NCBI RefSeq assembly: GCF_049680855.1
Contig: NZ_JBMPGS010000005.1
Span: forward strand, 124,001-188,000
DNA from: Salinimicrobium sp049680855
GTDB taxonomy: Bacteria > Bacteroidota > Bacteroidia > Flavobacteriales > Flavobacteriaceae
Reading direction: 5' to 3'
Length of the DNA stretch: 64,000 nucleotides
The position numbers and the translations under genes were made by a program. Positions 16,606 to 24,351 of the stretch are shown piece after piece (the stretch's first letter is position 1; each line of letters opens with the position of its first letter). The notes under the pieces are model-generated. The model saw only the letters and a program-made list of their open reading frames with translations, was not told where the DNA came from and searched no databases.

Positions 16606-16854
16606 AAAAGATTTCTATCTGTTCTCGATATCTTTAAATTTCCTGTGAGTTTCACCAATGTAAACCTGTCTTGGTCGACCAATTGGTTCCTTGCGCATGC
16701 GCATTTCTCTCCATTGAGCAATCCAACCCNAAAAGATTTCTATCTGTTCTCGATATCTTTAAATTTCCTGTGAGTTTCACCAATGTAAACCTGTCTTGGT
16801 CGACCAATTGGTTCCTTGCGCATGCGCATTTCTCTCCATTGAGCAATCCAACCC
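16606..16854. repeat. 124-bp exact direct duplication separated by one N (contig junction)
   Basis: Bases 16606-16729 are repeated exactly at 16731-16854, with the single ambiguous base N at 16730 between them. Both copies hold the last codons and stop of gltA. A lone N between two identical read-length-scale copies is what a scaffolder leaves when two overlapping contig ends are abutted without merging. The true chromosome most likely has one copy. Confidence 0.92.
16615..16729 (-). pseudogene. Artefactual second copy of the gltA 3' end
   Basis: This is the final 38 codons plus stop of citrate synthase, identical to 16740-16854. It has no start and joins no other coding sequence. I read it as an assembly artefact, not a biological pseudogene. 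Confidence 0.85.
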
Positions 16855-18023
16855 GGCAAACGACCAACGGCAAACATCACAGTAAACATTTCTGTTGGAA
16901 TTCCCATTGCACGGTAAATAATTCCTGAATAGAAATCTACGTTAGGATACAATTTTCTTTCTACAAAATATTGATCTTCCAAAGCGGCTTTTTCAAGACC
17001 TTTAGCAATCTCCAAAATAGGGTCTTCAACCCCAAGCTGCCCTAATACTTCATCTGCTGCTTTCTTAATAATCTTTGCCCGCGGATCGAAATTCTTATAA
17101 ACTCTGTGACCAAAGCCCATTAATCTAAATGGATCTTCTTTATCTTTTGCTTTAGCGATAAATTTAGAAGTATCTCCACCGTCAGCTTTAATCTCCTCAA
17201 GCATTTCAATTACTGCCTGGTTTGCTCCACCATGAAGCGGCCCCCAAAGTGCAGAAACACCTGCAGAAATGGAAGCAAAAAGTCCGGCGTGCGAAGAACC
17301 TACGATGCGAACGGTTGAAGTAGAGCAGTTTTGCTCATGATCTGCATGAAGAATAAGCAATTTATCAAGTGCATTTACTACAGTTTTATTCTGCTTATAG
17401 TTTTTCCCTTCCTTCTGAAACATCATTTTCAAAAGACTTTCTACATATCCTATGTTCGTATCCTTATTGTAAAGGGTCTGATTATTTTTTCTTCGTAACG
17501 TCCACGCGGCCAATACCGGGAATTTGGCTAGAATCTTTACGATCGCCCTGTACATATCCTCTTCAGACTCCACATTAACAGATTTAGGATTAAATGCTGT
17601 CAATGCACTTGTCAATGAAGAAAGAACTCCCATTGGATGGGCAGATTCAGGAAAACCGTTCAGGACGGTCTTCATATCCTCATTTACAATGCTCTGATCA
17701 AGAATATCTGTATTGAATTTTTGCAGCTGAGATTTGCTTGGAAGCTCCCCGAAAATAAGCAGGTAACATACCTCTAAAAAATCGGCTTTTTCAGCCAGTT
17801 CCTCTATGGAATATCCTCTGTATCTCAGGATTCCTTTCTCTCCATCCAGGAAGGTAATTGCACTTTCACAAGCACCTGTATTCTTATATCCGGGATCTAA
17901 GGTAATGGCACCACTTTGACCACGCAATTGCTTGATATCAATAGCAAGTTCATTTTCAGTTCCAACAACAACAGGGAATTCATACTTTTTCCCTTCTATC
18001 TCTATAGTAGCTACTTTTGACAT
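16740..18023 (-). CDS. gltA: Citrate synthase
   Basis: Condenses oxaloacetate and acetyl-CoA to citrate, first step of the TCA cycle. Active-site blocks: LHADHEQNCSTSTVR, FGHRVYKNFDPRAKII and LYPNVDFYSGIIYRAMG, carrying the two catalytic histidines and the aspartate. The N-terminal domain (residues 1-50) with DPGYKNTGACESAITFLDG is that of the hexameric, NADH-sensitive Gram-negative type. At 427 residues it is full length and ends KFKDIENR. The coding sequence is intact despite the duplicated 3' end beyond it. It follows eno and carA on the same strand, an arrangement I recall as common in Flavobacteriaceae. Confidence 0.97.
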   Translation of the reverse strand: MSKVATIEIEGKKYEFPVVVGTENELAIDIKQLRGQSGAITLDPGYKNTGACESAITFLDGEKGILRYRGYSIEELAEKADFLEVCYLLIFGELPSKSQLQKFNTDILDQSIVNEDMKTVLNGFPESAHPMGVLSSLTSALTAFNPKSVNVESEEDMYRAIVKILAKFPVLAAWTLRRKNNQTLYNKDTNIGYVESLLKMMFQKEGKNYKQNKTVVNALDKLLILHADHEQNCSTSTVRIVGSSHAGLFASISAGVSALWGPLHGGANQAVIEMLEEIKADGGDTSKFIAKAKDKEDPFRLMGFGHRVYKNFDPRAKIIKKAADEVLGQLGVEDPILEIAKGLEKAALEDQYFVERKLYPNVDFYSGIIYRAMGIPTEMFTVMFAVGRLPGWIAQWREMRMRKEPIGRPRQVYIGETHRKFKDIENR

Positions 18024-18158
18024 ATTTTTATATAACTTTTCGTGAATTATTTTTAGGATTGCTAATTTACGAAATTCTCTGCTAATTTACCGTCAAACGC
18101 TGCATTCCTTTGATTCAAAAATGGTGTTTTGAGCAAGAATTCTTCTAAAAACAAAGAA

Positions 18159-18186
18159 TCCCCTAAAGAACATTTTCTAAAGGGGA
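18159..18186 (-). terminator. Probable terminator of eno
   Basis: TCCCCT pairs with AGGGGA around a 16-base loop; the minus-strand 3' side is T-rich (ATTCTTTGTTTTT). It lies 26 bases past the eno stop. The remaining gltA-eno spacer holds only AT-rich sequence with two TAAATTAG elements that might be weak gltA promoters. Confidence 0.55.
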
Positions 18187-18211
18187 TAAGATTTAGAAGT
18201 TATTAACTTTC

Positions 18212-19501
18212 CTACTTCAGCTTAAAGGCTTTTTCCTGAGGATAATAAGCTACAGAACCAAGTTCTTCCTCTATACGCAATAACTGATTGTATTTCGCCA
18301 TCCTGTCACTTCTCGAAGCAGAACCTGTTTTGATTTGCCCGGTGTTCAACGCAACAGCAAGATCAGCAATGGTATTATCTTCCGTTTCGCCAGAGCGGTG
18401 AGACATTACAGAAGTATATCCCGCATTGTGTGCCATATTTACGGCGGCAATGGTTTCAGTTAAAGTTCCAATCTGGTTTACTTTAATAAGAATAGAATTC
18501 GCGATCTTATTCTCAATACCTTTGGAAAGTCTCTCCACATTGGTCACGAAAAGATCATCCCCAACGAGTTGCACCTTATTCTTACTCTTTTCGGTTAAAT
18601 ATTTCCAGCCGTCCCAGTCATTTTCATCCATTCCATCTTCAATGGAAATAATTGGATATTTTTCGGCAAGGCTTACCAGGTAATCTGCCTGTTCTTCACT
18701 GCTTCTCACCTGCCCTTTATCACCTTCAAATTTGGTGTAGTCATACTTCCCATTTTCGTAGAATTCGGCCGCAGCACAATCAAGTGCAATCATTATTTCT
18801 TCTCCAGGCTTATAACCTGCGTTTTCAATAGATTGAAGAATAGTATCCAAGGCATCTTCTGTCCCATCCAACGTTGGTGCAAAACCACCTTCATCTCCTA
18901 CGGCAGTACTTAAACCTCTTTTATGAAGCACTTTTTTAAGATTATGGAATATTTCAGTTCCCATTTTCAAGGCTTCGGAAAAATTCTCTGCTTTTACCGG
19001 CATCACCATAAATTCCTGAAATGCAATAGGAGCATCACTGTGAGAACCACCATTTATGATGTTCATCATTGGCACCGGAAGTGTATTTGCACTCACTCCA
19101 CCAATGTAACGGTAAAGCGGCATATTCAGTTCGTTGGCAGCTGCCTTTGCAACAGCAAGAGAAACTCCTAAAATGGCATTAGCGCCCAACTTTGATTTAT
19201 TTGGAGTACCATCTAATTCAATCATGGTTTGATCGATCAAATTTTGATCAAATACTGAAGATCCCAAAAGTTCCTCTGCGATAATGTCATTCACATTTTC
19301 TACTGCTTTAGAAACCCCTTTCCCCATGTAATCGTCTCCGCCGTCTCTCAATTCGACTGCTTCATGTTCTCCTGTTGATGCTCCTGAAGGAACTGCTGCC
19401 CTTCCCAATACGCCGTTTTCGGTAATTACATCTACTTCTACCGTAGGATTTCCTCTGGAGTCAAAAATTTGACGTGCGTGAACGTTGATTATGATACTCA
19501 T
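18212..19501 (-). CDS. eno: Enolase (phosphopyruvate hydratase)
   Basis: Converts 2-phosphoglycerate to phosphoenolpyruvate in glycolysis, and may join the RNA degradosome in some bacteria. Diagnostic blocks: ARQIFDSRGNPTVEVDVIT, PSGASTGEHEAVELRDG, GGSHSDAPIAFQEFMVMP, magnesium-binding region SIEDGMDENDWDGW and VGDDLFVTN, catalytic lysine in ILIKVNQIGTLTETI, and the signature SHRSGETEDNTIADLAVAL. 429 residues is normal. The ATG at 19501 is clear. It is transcribed in the same direction as carA but separated by a strong terminator, so it has its own promoter. Confidence 0.98.
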   Translation of the reverse strand: MSIIINVHARQIFDSRGNPTVEVDVITENGVLGRAAVPSGASTGEHEAVELRDGGDDYMGKGVSKAVENVNDIIAEELLGSSVFDQNLIDQTMIELDGTPNKSKLGANAILGVSLAVAKAAANELNMPLYRYIGGVSANTLPVPMMNIINGGSHSDAPIAFQEFMVMPVKAENFSEALKMGTEIFHNLKKVLHKRGLSTAVGDEGGFAPTLDGTEDALDTILQSIENAGYKPGEEIMIALDCAAAEFYENGKYDYTKFEGDKGQVRSSEEQADYLVSLAEKYPIISIEDGMDENDWDGWKYLTEKSKNKVQLVGDDLFVTNVERLSKGIENKIANSILIKVNQIGTLTETIAAVNMAHNAGYTSVMSHRSGETEDNTIADLAVALNTGQIKTGSASRSDRMAKYNQLLRIEEELGSVAYYPQEKAFKLK

Positions 19502-19564
19502 AGTAACTTTTGTTGATTAAATTATATAATTAGCAAGATACAAATACAGGTCGAAAAAAACGAG

Positions 19565-19581
19565 CAAAAATGCCATTTTAG
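19565..19581. repeat. Palindrome CAAAAATGCCATTTTAG, member of a dispersed set
   Basis: Located 64 bases upstream of the eno ATG and 65 before the carA terminator. The core AAAATG-C-CATTTT is a perfect inverted repeat. Confidence 0.6.
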
Positions 19582-19645
19582 AGGCTTCTATTGCGAAAAA
19601 TTCACTTAATCGTTTTCGGAAGGAAAGCAATTAATATCTCAAAAT

Positions 19646-19680
19646 AAAGAGACCCGAAAATGTCATTTTCGGGTCTCTTT
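19646..19680 (-). terminator. Intrinsic terminator of carA
   Basis: A perfect 17-base inverted repeat (AAAGAGACCCGAAAATG and its complement) around a single T. It lies 6 bases past the carA stop. The tip of the hairpin contains the same AAAATGTCATTTT core seen in the dispersed palindromes. Confidence 0.85.
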
Positions 19681-19685
19681 CTGTA

Positions 19686-20798
19686 CTAAACTTTTTCCTT
19701 AATGAGATTGTGAATGAATTCATCAAAAAGATAATGGGCATCATTTGGCCCCGGACTTGCTTCTGGGTGATATTGCACTGAGAAACATTTCTTATTGTTC
19801 ATCCTTATTCCTGCCACTGTGTGATCATTTAAATGAGTATGGGTGACTTTGACATTTGAGTGGGATTCTGTTTCTTCCTTGTTCACAGAAAACCCATGAT
19901 TTTGGGAAGTAATCTCCCCTTTTCCGGTTTCCAGGTTTAAGATTGGATGATTGATCCCCCTATGCCCGTGGTGCATTTTATAAGTGGAAATTCCATTGGC
20001 CAGAGCTATGATTTGGTGGCCCAGGCATATTCCGAAGAGCGGTTTGTCCTCTTCCATAATATCTTTTGCCAGCTGAATCGCATTTTTAAGAGGTGCAGGA
20101 TCTCCAGGGCCATTGGACAGCAAATATCCGTGAGGATTCCACTTTTTCATCTCTTCAAAAGTAGTATCATAAGGAAAAACTTTACAGTAAACATTCCTTT
20201 TTGCGAGATGCTTTAGGATGTTCCTTTTAACTCCCACATCCAGCACGGCTACTTTATACTCTGCATCTTCACTTCCGAAGAAATAAGGCTCTTTGGTCGA
20301 CACTTTAGAAGCCAGTTCAAGACCGTCCATGTCTGACACTTCCGCAAGCTCTTTTTTGAGACGTTCAATATCATCAACTTCGGTTGTGATCACGGCGTTC
20401 ATGGCACCATTTTCCCGGATGTAGGTAACCAATGCCCTGGTGTCTACATCTGATATTGCAAAAAGATTGCTTTTACTTAGAAAATCCTGAAGAGACATAT
20501 CGGCTGCATGTCTGGAATGATAATAGCTGAAATTTTTACAGATAAGGCCTGAGATTTGCGCTGTATCTGCTTCTTCTTCGTTTTCATTGGTACCATAATT
20601 CCCAATATGGGCATTGGTAGTGACCATAATTTGCCCAAAGTATGAAGGGTCTGTAAAAATCTCCTGATACCCTGTCATACCGGTATTGAAACAAACTTCT
20701 CCAAAGGCTTTACCTTCTTGGTTTCCCACTGCTCTACCATGGAAGATGGTTCCATCTGCCAGCAGAACAATTGCTTTTTTTCTGGTTTGATATTTCAT
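19686..20798 (-). CDS. carA: Carbamoyl-phosphate synthase small subunit (glutaminase)
   Basis: Hydrolyses glutamine and channels ammonia to CarB for carbamoyl phosphate, used in arginine and pyrimidine synthesis. The N-terminal domain has GRAVGNQEGKAFGEVCFNTG; the class I glutaminase domain has GYLLSNGPGDPAPLK, the nucleophile Cys258 in FGICLGHQIIALANG and the HPE segment in VQYHPEASPGPNDAHYLF. 370 residues is standard. carB is not in the window. It sits directly after the ribosomal block, past the rplQ terminator. Confidence 0.97.
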   Translation of the reverse strand: MKYQTRKKAIVLLADGTIFHGRAVGNQEGKAFGEVCFNTGMTGYQEIFTDPSYFGQIMVTTNAHIGNYGTNENEEEADTAQISGLICKNFSYYHSRHAADMSLQDFLSKSNLFAISDVDTRALVTYIRENGAMNAVITTEVDDIERLKKELAEVSDMDGLELASKVSTKEPYFFGSEDAEYKVAVLDVGVKRNILKHLAKRNVYCKVFPYDTTFEEMKKWNPHGYLLSNGPGDPAPLKNAIQLAKDIMEEDKPLFGICLGHQIIALANGISTYKMHHGHRGINHPILNLETGKGEITSQNHGFSVNKEETESHSNVKVTHTHLNDHTVAGIRMNNKKCFSVQYHPEASPGPNDAHYLFDEFIHNLIKEKV

Positions 20799-20878
20799 AA
20801 GATTCTATCCTGCAATACGAGTTGCAATTTACAGGTTTTCAATTTTTAGATTGTCCTAATTTGCTGAAAAAGATATAT

Positions 20879-20913
20879 AAAAAAAGGATAAGCTGTTAAT
20901 GCTTATCCTTTTT
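20879..20913 (-). terminator. Terminator closing the ribosomal protein block after rplQ
   Basis: AAAAAGGATAAGC, a 7-base loop and the complementary arm, followed on the minus strand by a run of T. It begins 25 bases past the rplQ stop and separates the 31-gene block from carA. Confidence 0.88.
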
Positions 20914-20937
20914 AAAAAATATCGAAAAAAGATCATT

Positions 20938-21426
20938 TTATTCCTCTTTCTTTTCTTCTTTATTGTTCTCAGAAGCTTCGGGTGCTGCCTGGGCAGTATC
21001 TGTAGCTTTCTTTCTACCAGCTCTACGAGTCGATTTTTTCTTCTCTGGCTTGTTTACGTTGTAAATCTCGTTATAATCAACTAATTCGATCAATGCCATA
21101 TCTGCATTATCTCCCAGACGATTACCCAGCTTAATGATCCTGGTATATCCTCCCGGACGATCTCCTACTTTAGGCGCTACTTCACGAAATAATTCAGAAA
21201 GAGCGTTTTTGTCACGCAATTTACTAAATACGATTCTTCTGTTGTGAGTAGTGTCCTCTTTAGATTTCGTCATTAAAGGCTCTACAAACTGCTTCAAAGC
21301 TTTCGCTTTTGCCACAGTTGTATTGATACGTTTATGTTCAATTAGGGAACAGGCCATATTGGCTAACATAGCCGAACGGTGGGCTGTTTTTCTTCCTAAG
21401 TGGTTTATTTTTTTTCCGTGTCTCAT
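20938..21426 (-). CDS. rplQ: Large subunit ribosomal protein L17 (bL17) with C-terminal extension
   Basis: The conserved L17 body covers residues 1-116 (MRHGKKINHLGRKTAHRSAM, AKALKQFVEPLMTKSKEDTT, RPGGYTRIIKLGNRLGDNAD). Beyond it is a roughly 45-residue tail rich in Lys, Ala and Glu, first basic then acidic, not present in the E. coli protein (127 residues). Such tails are common on Bacteroidota ribosomal proteins. It ends the alpha operon; a 99-base spacer after rpoA contains a 6-bp hairpin (21508-21525) directly after the rpoA stop. Confidence 0.97.
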   Translation of the reverse strand: MRHGKKINHLGRKTAHRSAMLANMACSLIEHKRINTTVAKAKALKQFVEPLMTKSKEDTTHNRRIVFSKLRDKNALSELFREVAPKVGDRPGGYTRIIKLGNRLGDNADMALIELVDYNEIYNVNKPEKKKSTRRAGRKKATDTAQAAPEASENNKEEKKEE

Positions 21427-21525
21427 GACATTTTTTGTTTCATCATCTTGCTACAACCCATTTTGAGGAGCAAACTATGATGGTTTTTATATTAGAGATA
21501 TTAACCATTGCAGATAAACCTGCAA

Positions 21526-22518
21526 CTAGTCTTTATCAAGTTTATATTTTGAAAGATCCATTCCGAAGTTTAAACCTTTGTTGTTCACCAGCTCTTCAAG
21601 CTCGGTGAGGGATTTTTTCCCAAAGTTTCTAAACTTCATCAAATCATTCTTATTGTAAGATACCAGATCTCCAAGAGTATCAACTTCTGCCGCTTTCAAA
21701 CAGTTCAAAGCTCTTACCGAAAGATCCATATCTACCAGTTTGGTTTTAAGCAACTGACGCATATGAAGAGATTCCTCATCATAAGTCTCTGTTTGAGCGA
21801 TCTCGTCTGCCTCCAAAGTAATGCGTTCATCAGAGAACAACATAAAGTGGTGAATCAAAGTTTTAGCCGCTTCAGTCAAAGCATCTTTCGGGTGGATTGA
21901 ACCGTCTGTGCTGATTTCGAAAACCAATTTTTCATAATCGGTCTTTTGCTCAACACGGTAGTTTTCAATAGAGTATTTTACGTTCTTTATTGGAGTATAA
22001 ATAGAATCTGTATAGATCGTTCCAAGAGGTGCGTTGGCTTTCTTGTTCTCTTCAGCAGGAACATAACCTCTACCCTTTTCTACGGTAACTTCCATATTAA
22101 GATTCACCTTTTTATCCATATTGCAAATAACCAACTCAGGATTAAGGATCTGGAATCCAGAAATAAATTTTTGAAAATGCCCGGCAGTAAGCTGGTCTTC
22201 TCCTGTAACAGAAATTGTAACGGCTTCATTGTCTATTTCATCAATTTGCCTTTTAAACCTGATTTGTTTCAGGTTCAAAATAATTTCTGTTACATCTTCC
22301 ACAACCCCAGGGATTGTTGAAAACTCATGATCTACCCCTTCCATACGTACCGAAGTGATCGCGAATCCTTCAAGTGAAGATAACAGTACTCTTCTTAAAG
22401 CGTTACCAACGGTCAATCCATACCCAGGTTCCAAAGGACGAAATTCAAATTTCCCTTCGAAATCGGTAGAATCAATCATTATAACTTTATCGGGCTTCTG
22501 AAAATTTAATATTGCCAT
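21526..22518 (-). CDS. rpoA: DNA-directed RNA polymerase subunit alpha
   Basis: Alpha dimers nucleate RNA polymerase assembly, and the C-terminal domain binds regulators and UP elements. The N-terminal domain carries FRPLEPGYGLTVGNALRRVL and SSLEGFAITSVRMEGVDHEF; the C-terminal domain (about 250-320) carries LDLSVRALNCLKAAEV-type HhH sequence and FGKKSLTELEELV. 330 residues is normal. It follows rpsD by 20 bases. Confidence 0.98.
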   Translation of the reverse strand: MAILNFQKPDKVIMIDSTDFEGKFEFRPLEPGYGLTVGNALRRVLLSSLEGFAITSVRMEGVDHEFSTIPGVVEDVTEIILNLKQIRFKRQIDEIDNEAVTISVTGEDQLTAGHFQKFISGFQILNPELVICNMDKKVNLNMEVTVEKGRGYVPAEENKKANAPLGTIYTDSIYTPIKNVKYSIENYRVEQKTDYEKLVFEISTDGSIHPKDALTEAAKTLIHHFMLFSDERITLEADEIAQTETYDEESLHMRQLLKTKLVDMDLSVRALNCLKAAEVDTLGDLVSYNKNDLMKFRNFGKKSLTELEELVNNKGLNFGMDLSKYKLDKD

Positions 22519-22538
22519 ATTACGACTTCTGTCAATTA

Positions 22539-23144
22539 TTATTTCGAATATAATTCGACGATGAATTGTTCATTTATATTTTCCGGAATCTGAACTCTTC
22601 CAGGTACAGAAACATATGTTCCCTGTTTGGTCTCATTGTTCCAGGTAATCCACTCATAAACACTGCTGCTGTTAGATAGTGATTCCTGAATAGCAGTCAA
22701 GGATTTTGACTTTTCTCTCACACCTACAACATCTCCAGCTTTTAACTGGTAAGAAGGAATATTTACCAATTCACCATTTACAGTAATATGCCTGTGAGAA
22801 ACCAATTGTCTTGCTCCTCTTCTCGATGGTGAAATACCCATTCTGTAAACAACGTTGTCTAAACGTGATTCACATAATTGTAAAAGTACTTCCCCGGTAA
22901 TACCCTGTGCACTTGTCGCTTTTTCAAACATGTTTCTGAATTGCCGCTCTAAGATACCATAAGTATATTTCGCTTTTTGCTTCTCCATCAACTGGATAGC
23001 ATATTCAGATTTTTTTCCACGACGACGGTTATTACCATGTTGTCCCGGAGGATAATTTCTTTTTTCAAAAGATTTGTCATCTCCGAAAATAGCTTCACCG
23101 AATTTACGGGCTATTTTAGTCTTAGGACCAGTATATCTTGCCAT
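22539..23144 (-). CDS. rpsD: Small subunit ribosomal protein S4 (uS4)
   Basis: Primary 16S rRNA binder that helps start 30S assembly. The start MARYTGPKTKIARKFGEAIF and the S4 domain (RLDNVVYRMGISPSRRGARQ, LVSHRHITVNGELVNIPSYQ) are clear. 201 residues. In many bacteria S4 also represses its own operon; the 88-base spacer just upstream is structured and could be the site. Confidence 0.98.
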   Translation of the reverse strand: MARYTGPKTKIARKFGEAIFGDDKSFEKRNYPPGQHGNNRRRGKKSEYAIQLMEKQKAKYTYGILERQFRNMFEKATSAQGITGEVLLQLCESRLDNVVYRMGISPSRRGARQLVSHRHITVNGELVNIPSYQLKAGDVVGVREKSKSLTAIQESLSNSSSVYEWITWNNETKQGTYVSVPGRVQIPENINEQFIVELYSK

Positions 23145-23161
23145 TTAAAATTTGATTATAA

Positions 23162-23212
23162 GAAAGCGATCAGGAATTAAGGTCTCTGTCCTTCGCAGAT
23201 CTTTTTGCTTTC
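23162..23212 (-). promoter_or_regulatory. Structured spacer upstream of rpsD, candidate S4 autoregulatory element
   Basis: On the minus-strand RNA, GAAAGC pairs with GCTTTC and the self-complementary GATC pairs with a second GATC, with a five-A bulge on one side. Inside is AAGG pairing with CCTT. The spacer is 88 bases, whereas most spacers in the block are under 20. Binding by S4 is an inference. Confidence 0.4.
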
Positions 23213-23232
23213 CTTGTTATACTTATTATTAA

Positions 23233-23628
23233 TTAAACTCTACGTCTTTTAGGAGGACGACATCCATTGTGTGGTAGTGGAGTAACATCAATGATCTCAG
23301 TTACTTCAATTCCTGCATTGTGAAGAGAACGAATAGCAGATTCTCTACCGTTACCTGGTCCTTTCACGAATACTTTTACTTTACGCAAACCAGCTTCGTG
23401 AGCTACTTTAGACGCATCTTCTGCAGCCAACTGGGCAGCGTAAGGAGTGTTTTTCTTAGATCCTCTAAAACCCATTTTACCGGCAGACGACCAGGAGATA
23501 ACATCACCTTTCTTATTGGTTAATGAAACGATAATGTTGTTGAAAGAAGCAGTAACATGCGCCTCTCCAATAGACTCAACATTAACCTTACGTTTCTTTT
23601 GAGTTGCTTTTGTTTTTGCTTTTGCCAT
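23233..23628 (-). CDS. rpsK: Small subunit ribosomal protein S11 (uS11)
   Basis: Platform protein of the 30S subunit near the mRNA exit. Typical blocks: SFNNIIVSLTNKKGDVISWS, GFRGSKKNTPYAAQLAAEDA and the C-terminal TPLPHNGCRPPKRRRV. A lysine-rich N-terminal leader (MAKAKTKATQKKRKVN) precedes the conserved body. 131 residues. The NG in PHNGCRPP is the usual site of isoaspartate formation. It starts 8 bases after rpsM. Confidence 0.98.
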   Translation of the reverse strand: MAKAKTKATQKKRKVNVESIGEAHVTASFNNIIVSLTNKKGDVISWSSAGKMGFRGSKKNTPYAAQLAAEDASKVAHEAGLRKVKVFVKGPGNGRESAIRSLHNAGIEVTEIIDVTPLPHNGCRPPKRRRV

Positions 23629-23636
23629 CCTACTTA

Positions 23637-24011
23637 TTATTTAGTTGCTTTCTTCTTGTTTGCAACTGTTTTTCTTCTTCCTTTTCTGGTTCTGGAGTTA
23701 TTTTTAGTCCTTTGTCCTCTCAACGGTAGTCCCGCTCTGTGACGAATTCCTCTATAACTTCCAATATCCATTAAACGTTTAATGCTCAACTGAACTTCTG
23801 AACGTAGTTCACCTTCAATTTTGTAGCCGCCTACCGCTTCACGAATTCTCCCGATTTCATCATCGTTCCAATCTGAAACTTTTTTGCCTTCCTCAACATT
23901 GGCTTCCTGAAGGATCTCTTGCGCCCTGCTCTTTCCAATTCCGAAGATATAGGTCAATGCTATAACGCCTCGCTTTTGTTTTGGTATATCAACACCTGCA
24001 ATTCTAGCCAT
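23637..24011 (-). CDS. rpsM: Small subunit ribosomal protein S13 (uS13)
   Basis: Head protein of the 30S subunit that contacts the P-site tRNA and the L5 bridge. Start MARIAGVDIPKQKRGVIALT, HhH segment YIFGIGKSRAQEIL and C-terminal RHRAGLPLRGQRTKNNSRTR are diagnostic. 124 residues, with a basic tail RKGRRKTVANKKKATK. It follows rpmJ by 2 bases. Confidence 0.98.
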   Translation of the reverse strand: MARIAGVDIPKQKRGVIALTYIFGIGKSRAQEILQEANVEEGKKVSDWNDDEIGRIREAVGGYKIEGELRSEVQLSIKRLMDIGSYRGIRHRAGLPLRGQRTKNNSRTRKGRRKTVANKKKATK

Positions 24012-24013
24012 AA

Positions 24014-24130
24014 CTACCCTTGTCTTTGTTTAAATTTTGGATTCTTTTTGTTTATTACGTACAGTCTGCCTTTTCTTCGAACAATTTTGCAGTCGGCACT
24101 TCTTTTTTTAATTGATGCTCTAACTTTCAT
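24014..24130 (-). CDS. rpmJ: Large subunit ribosomal protein L36 (bL36), zinc-independent form
   Basis: A 38-residue gene between infA and rpsM in its usual place. The translation begins MKVRASIKKRSADCKIVRRK and ends NPKFKQRQG, which is L36. The zinc-binding pattern of the C+ form (CxxC, then C and H) is absent: only one cysteine (Cys14) is left, so this is the zinc-free C- type. It starts 5 bases after infA. Confidence 0.95.
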   Translation of the reverse strand: MKVRASIKKRSADCKIVRRKGRLYVINKKNPKFKQRQG

Positions 24131-24135
24131 AGTTA

Positions 24136-24351
24136 TTAGTATCTGTAAGTTATTCGAGCCTTCGATAAATCGTAAGGGCTCATTTCTAATTTCACTTTGT
24201 CCCCGGGTAACAACTTAATGTAATGCATACGCATCTTTCCCGAAATATGTGCAGTCACAATGTGACCATTTTCTAATTCTACCCGGAACATTGCGTTAGA
24301 CAATGCTTCAACAATTGTTCCGTCCTGTTCTATCGCCGGTTGTTTTGCCAT
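24136..24351 (-). CDS. infA: Translation initiation factor IF-1
   Basis: An S1-like OB-fold protein that occupies the ribosomal A site during initiation. MAKQPAIEQDGTIVEALSNA, FRVELENGHIVTAHISGKMR and LPGDKVKLEMSPYDLSKARI are diagnostic; 71 residues is typical. Its ATG overlaps the secY stop by one base (TAATG), implying translational coupling. Confidence 0.98.
   Translation of the reverse strand: MAKQPAIEQDGTIVEALSNAMFRVELENGHIVTAHISGKMRMHYIKLLPGDKVKLEMSPYDLSKARITYRY

Noticed and set aside
16539..16721. Sixty-one extra N-terminal residues of the DDAH-like protein
   Set aside because: The extension crosses the gltA terminator and the artefactual gltA copy; the family start is the ATG at 16538.
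16615..16729. A second, truncated citrate synthase gene
   Set aside because: It is an exact copy joined through an N, best explained by contig joining.
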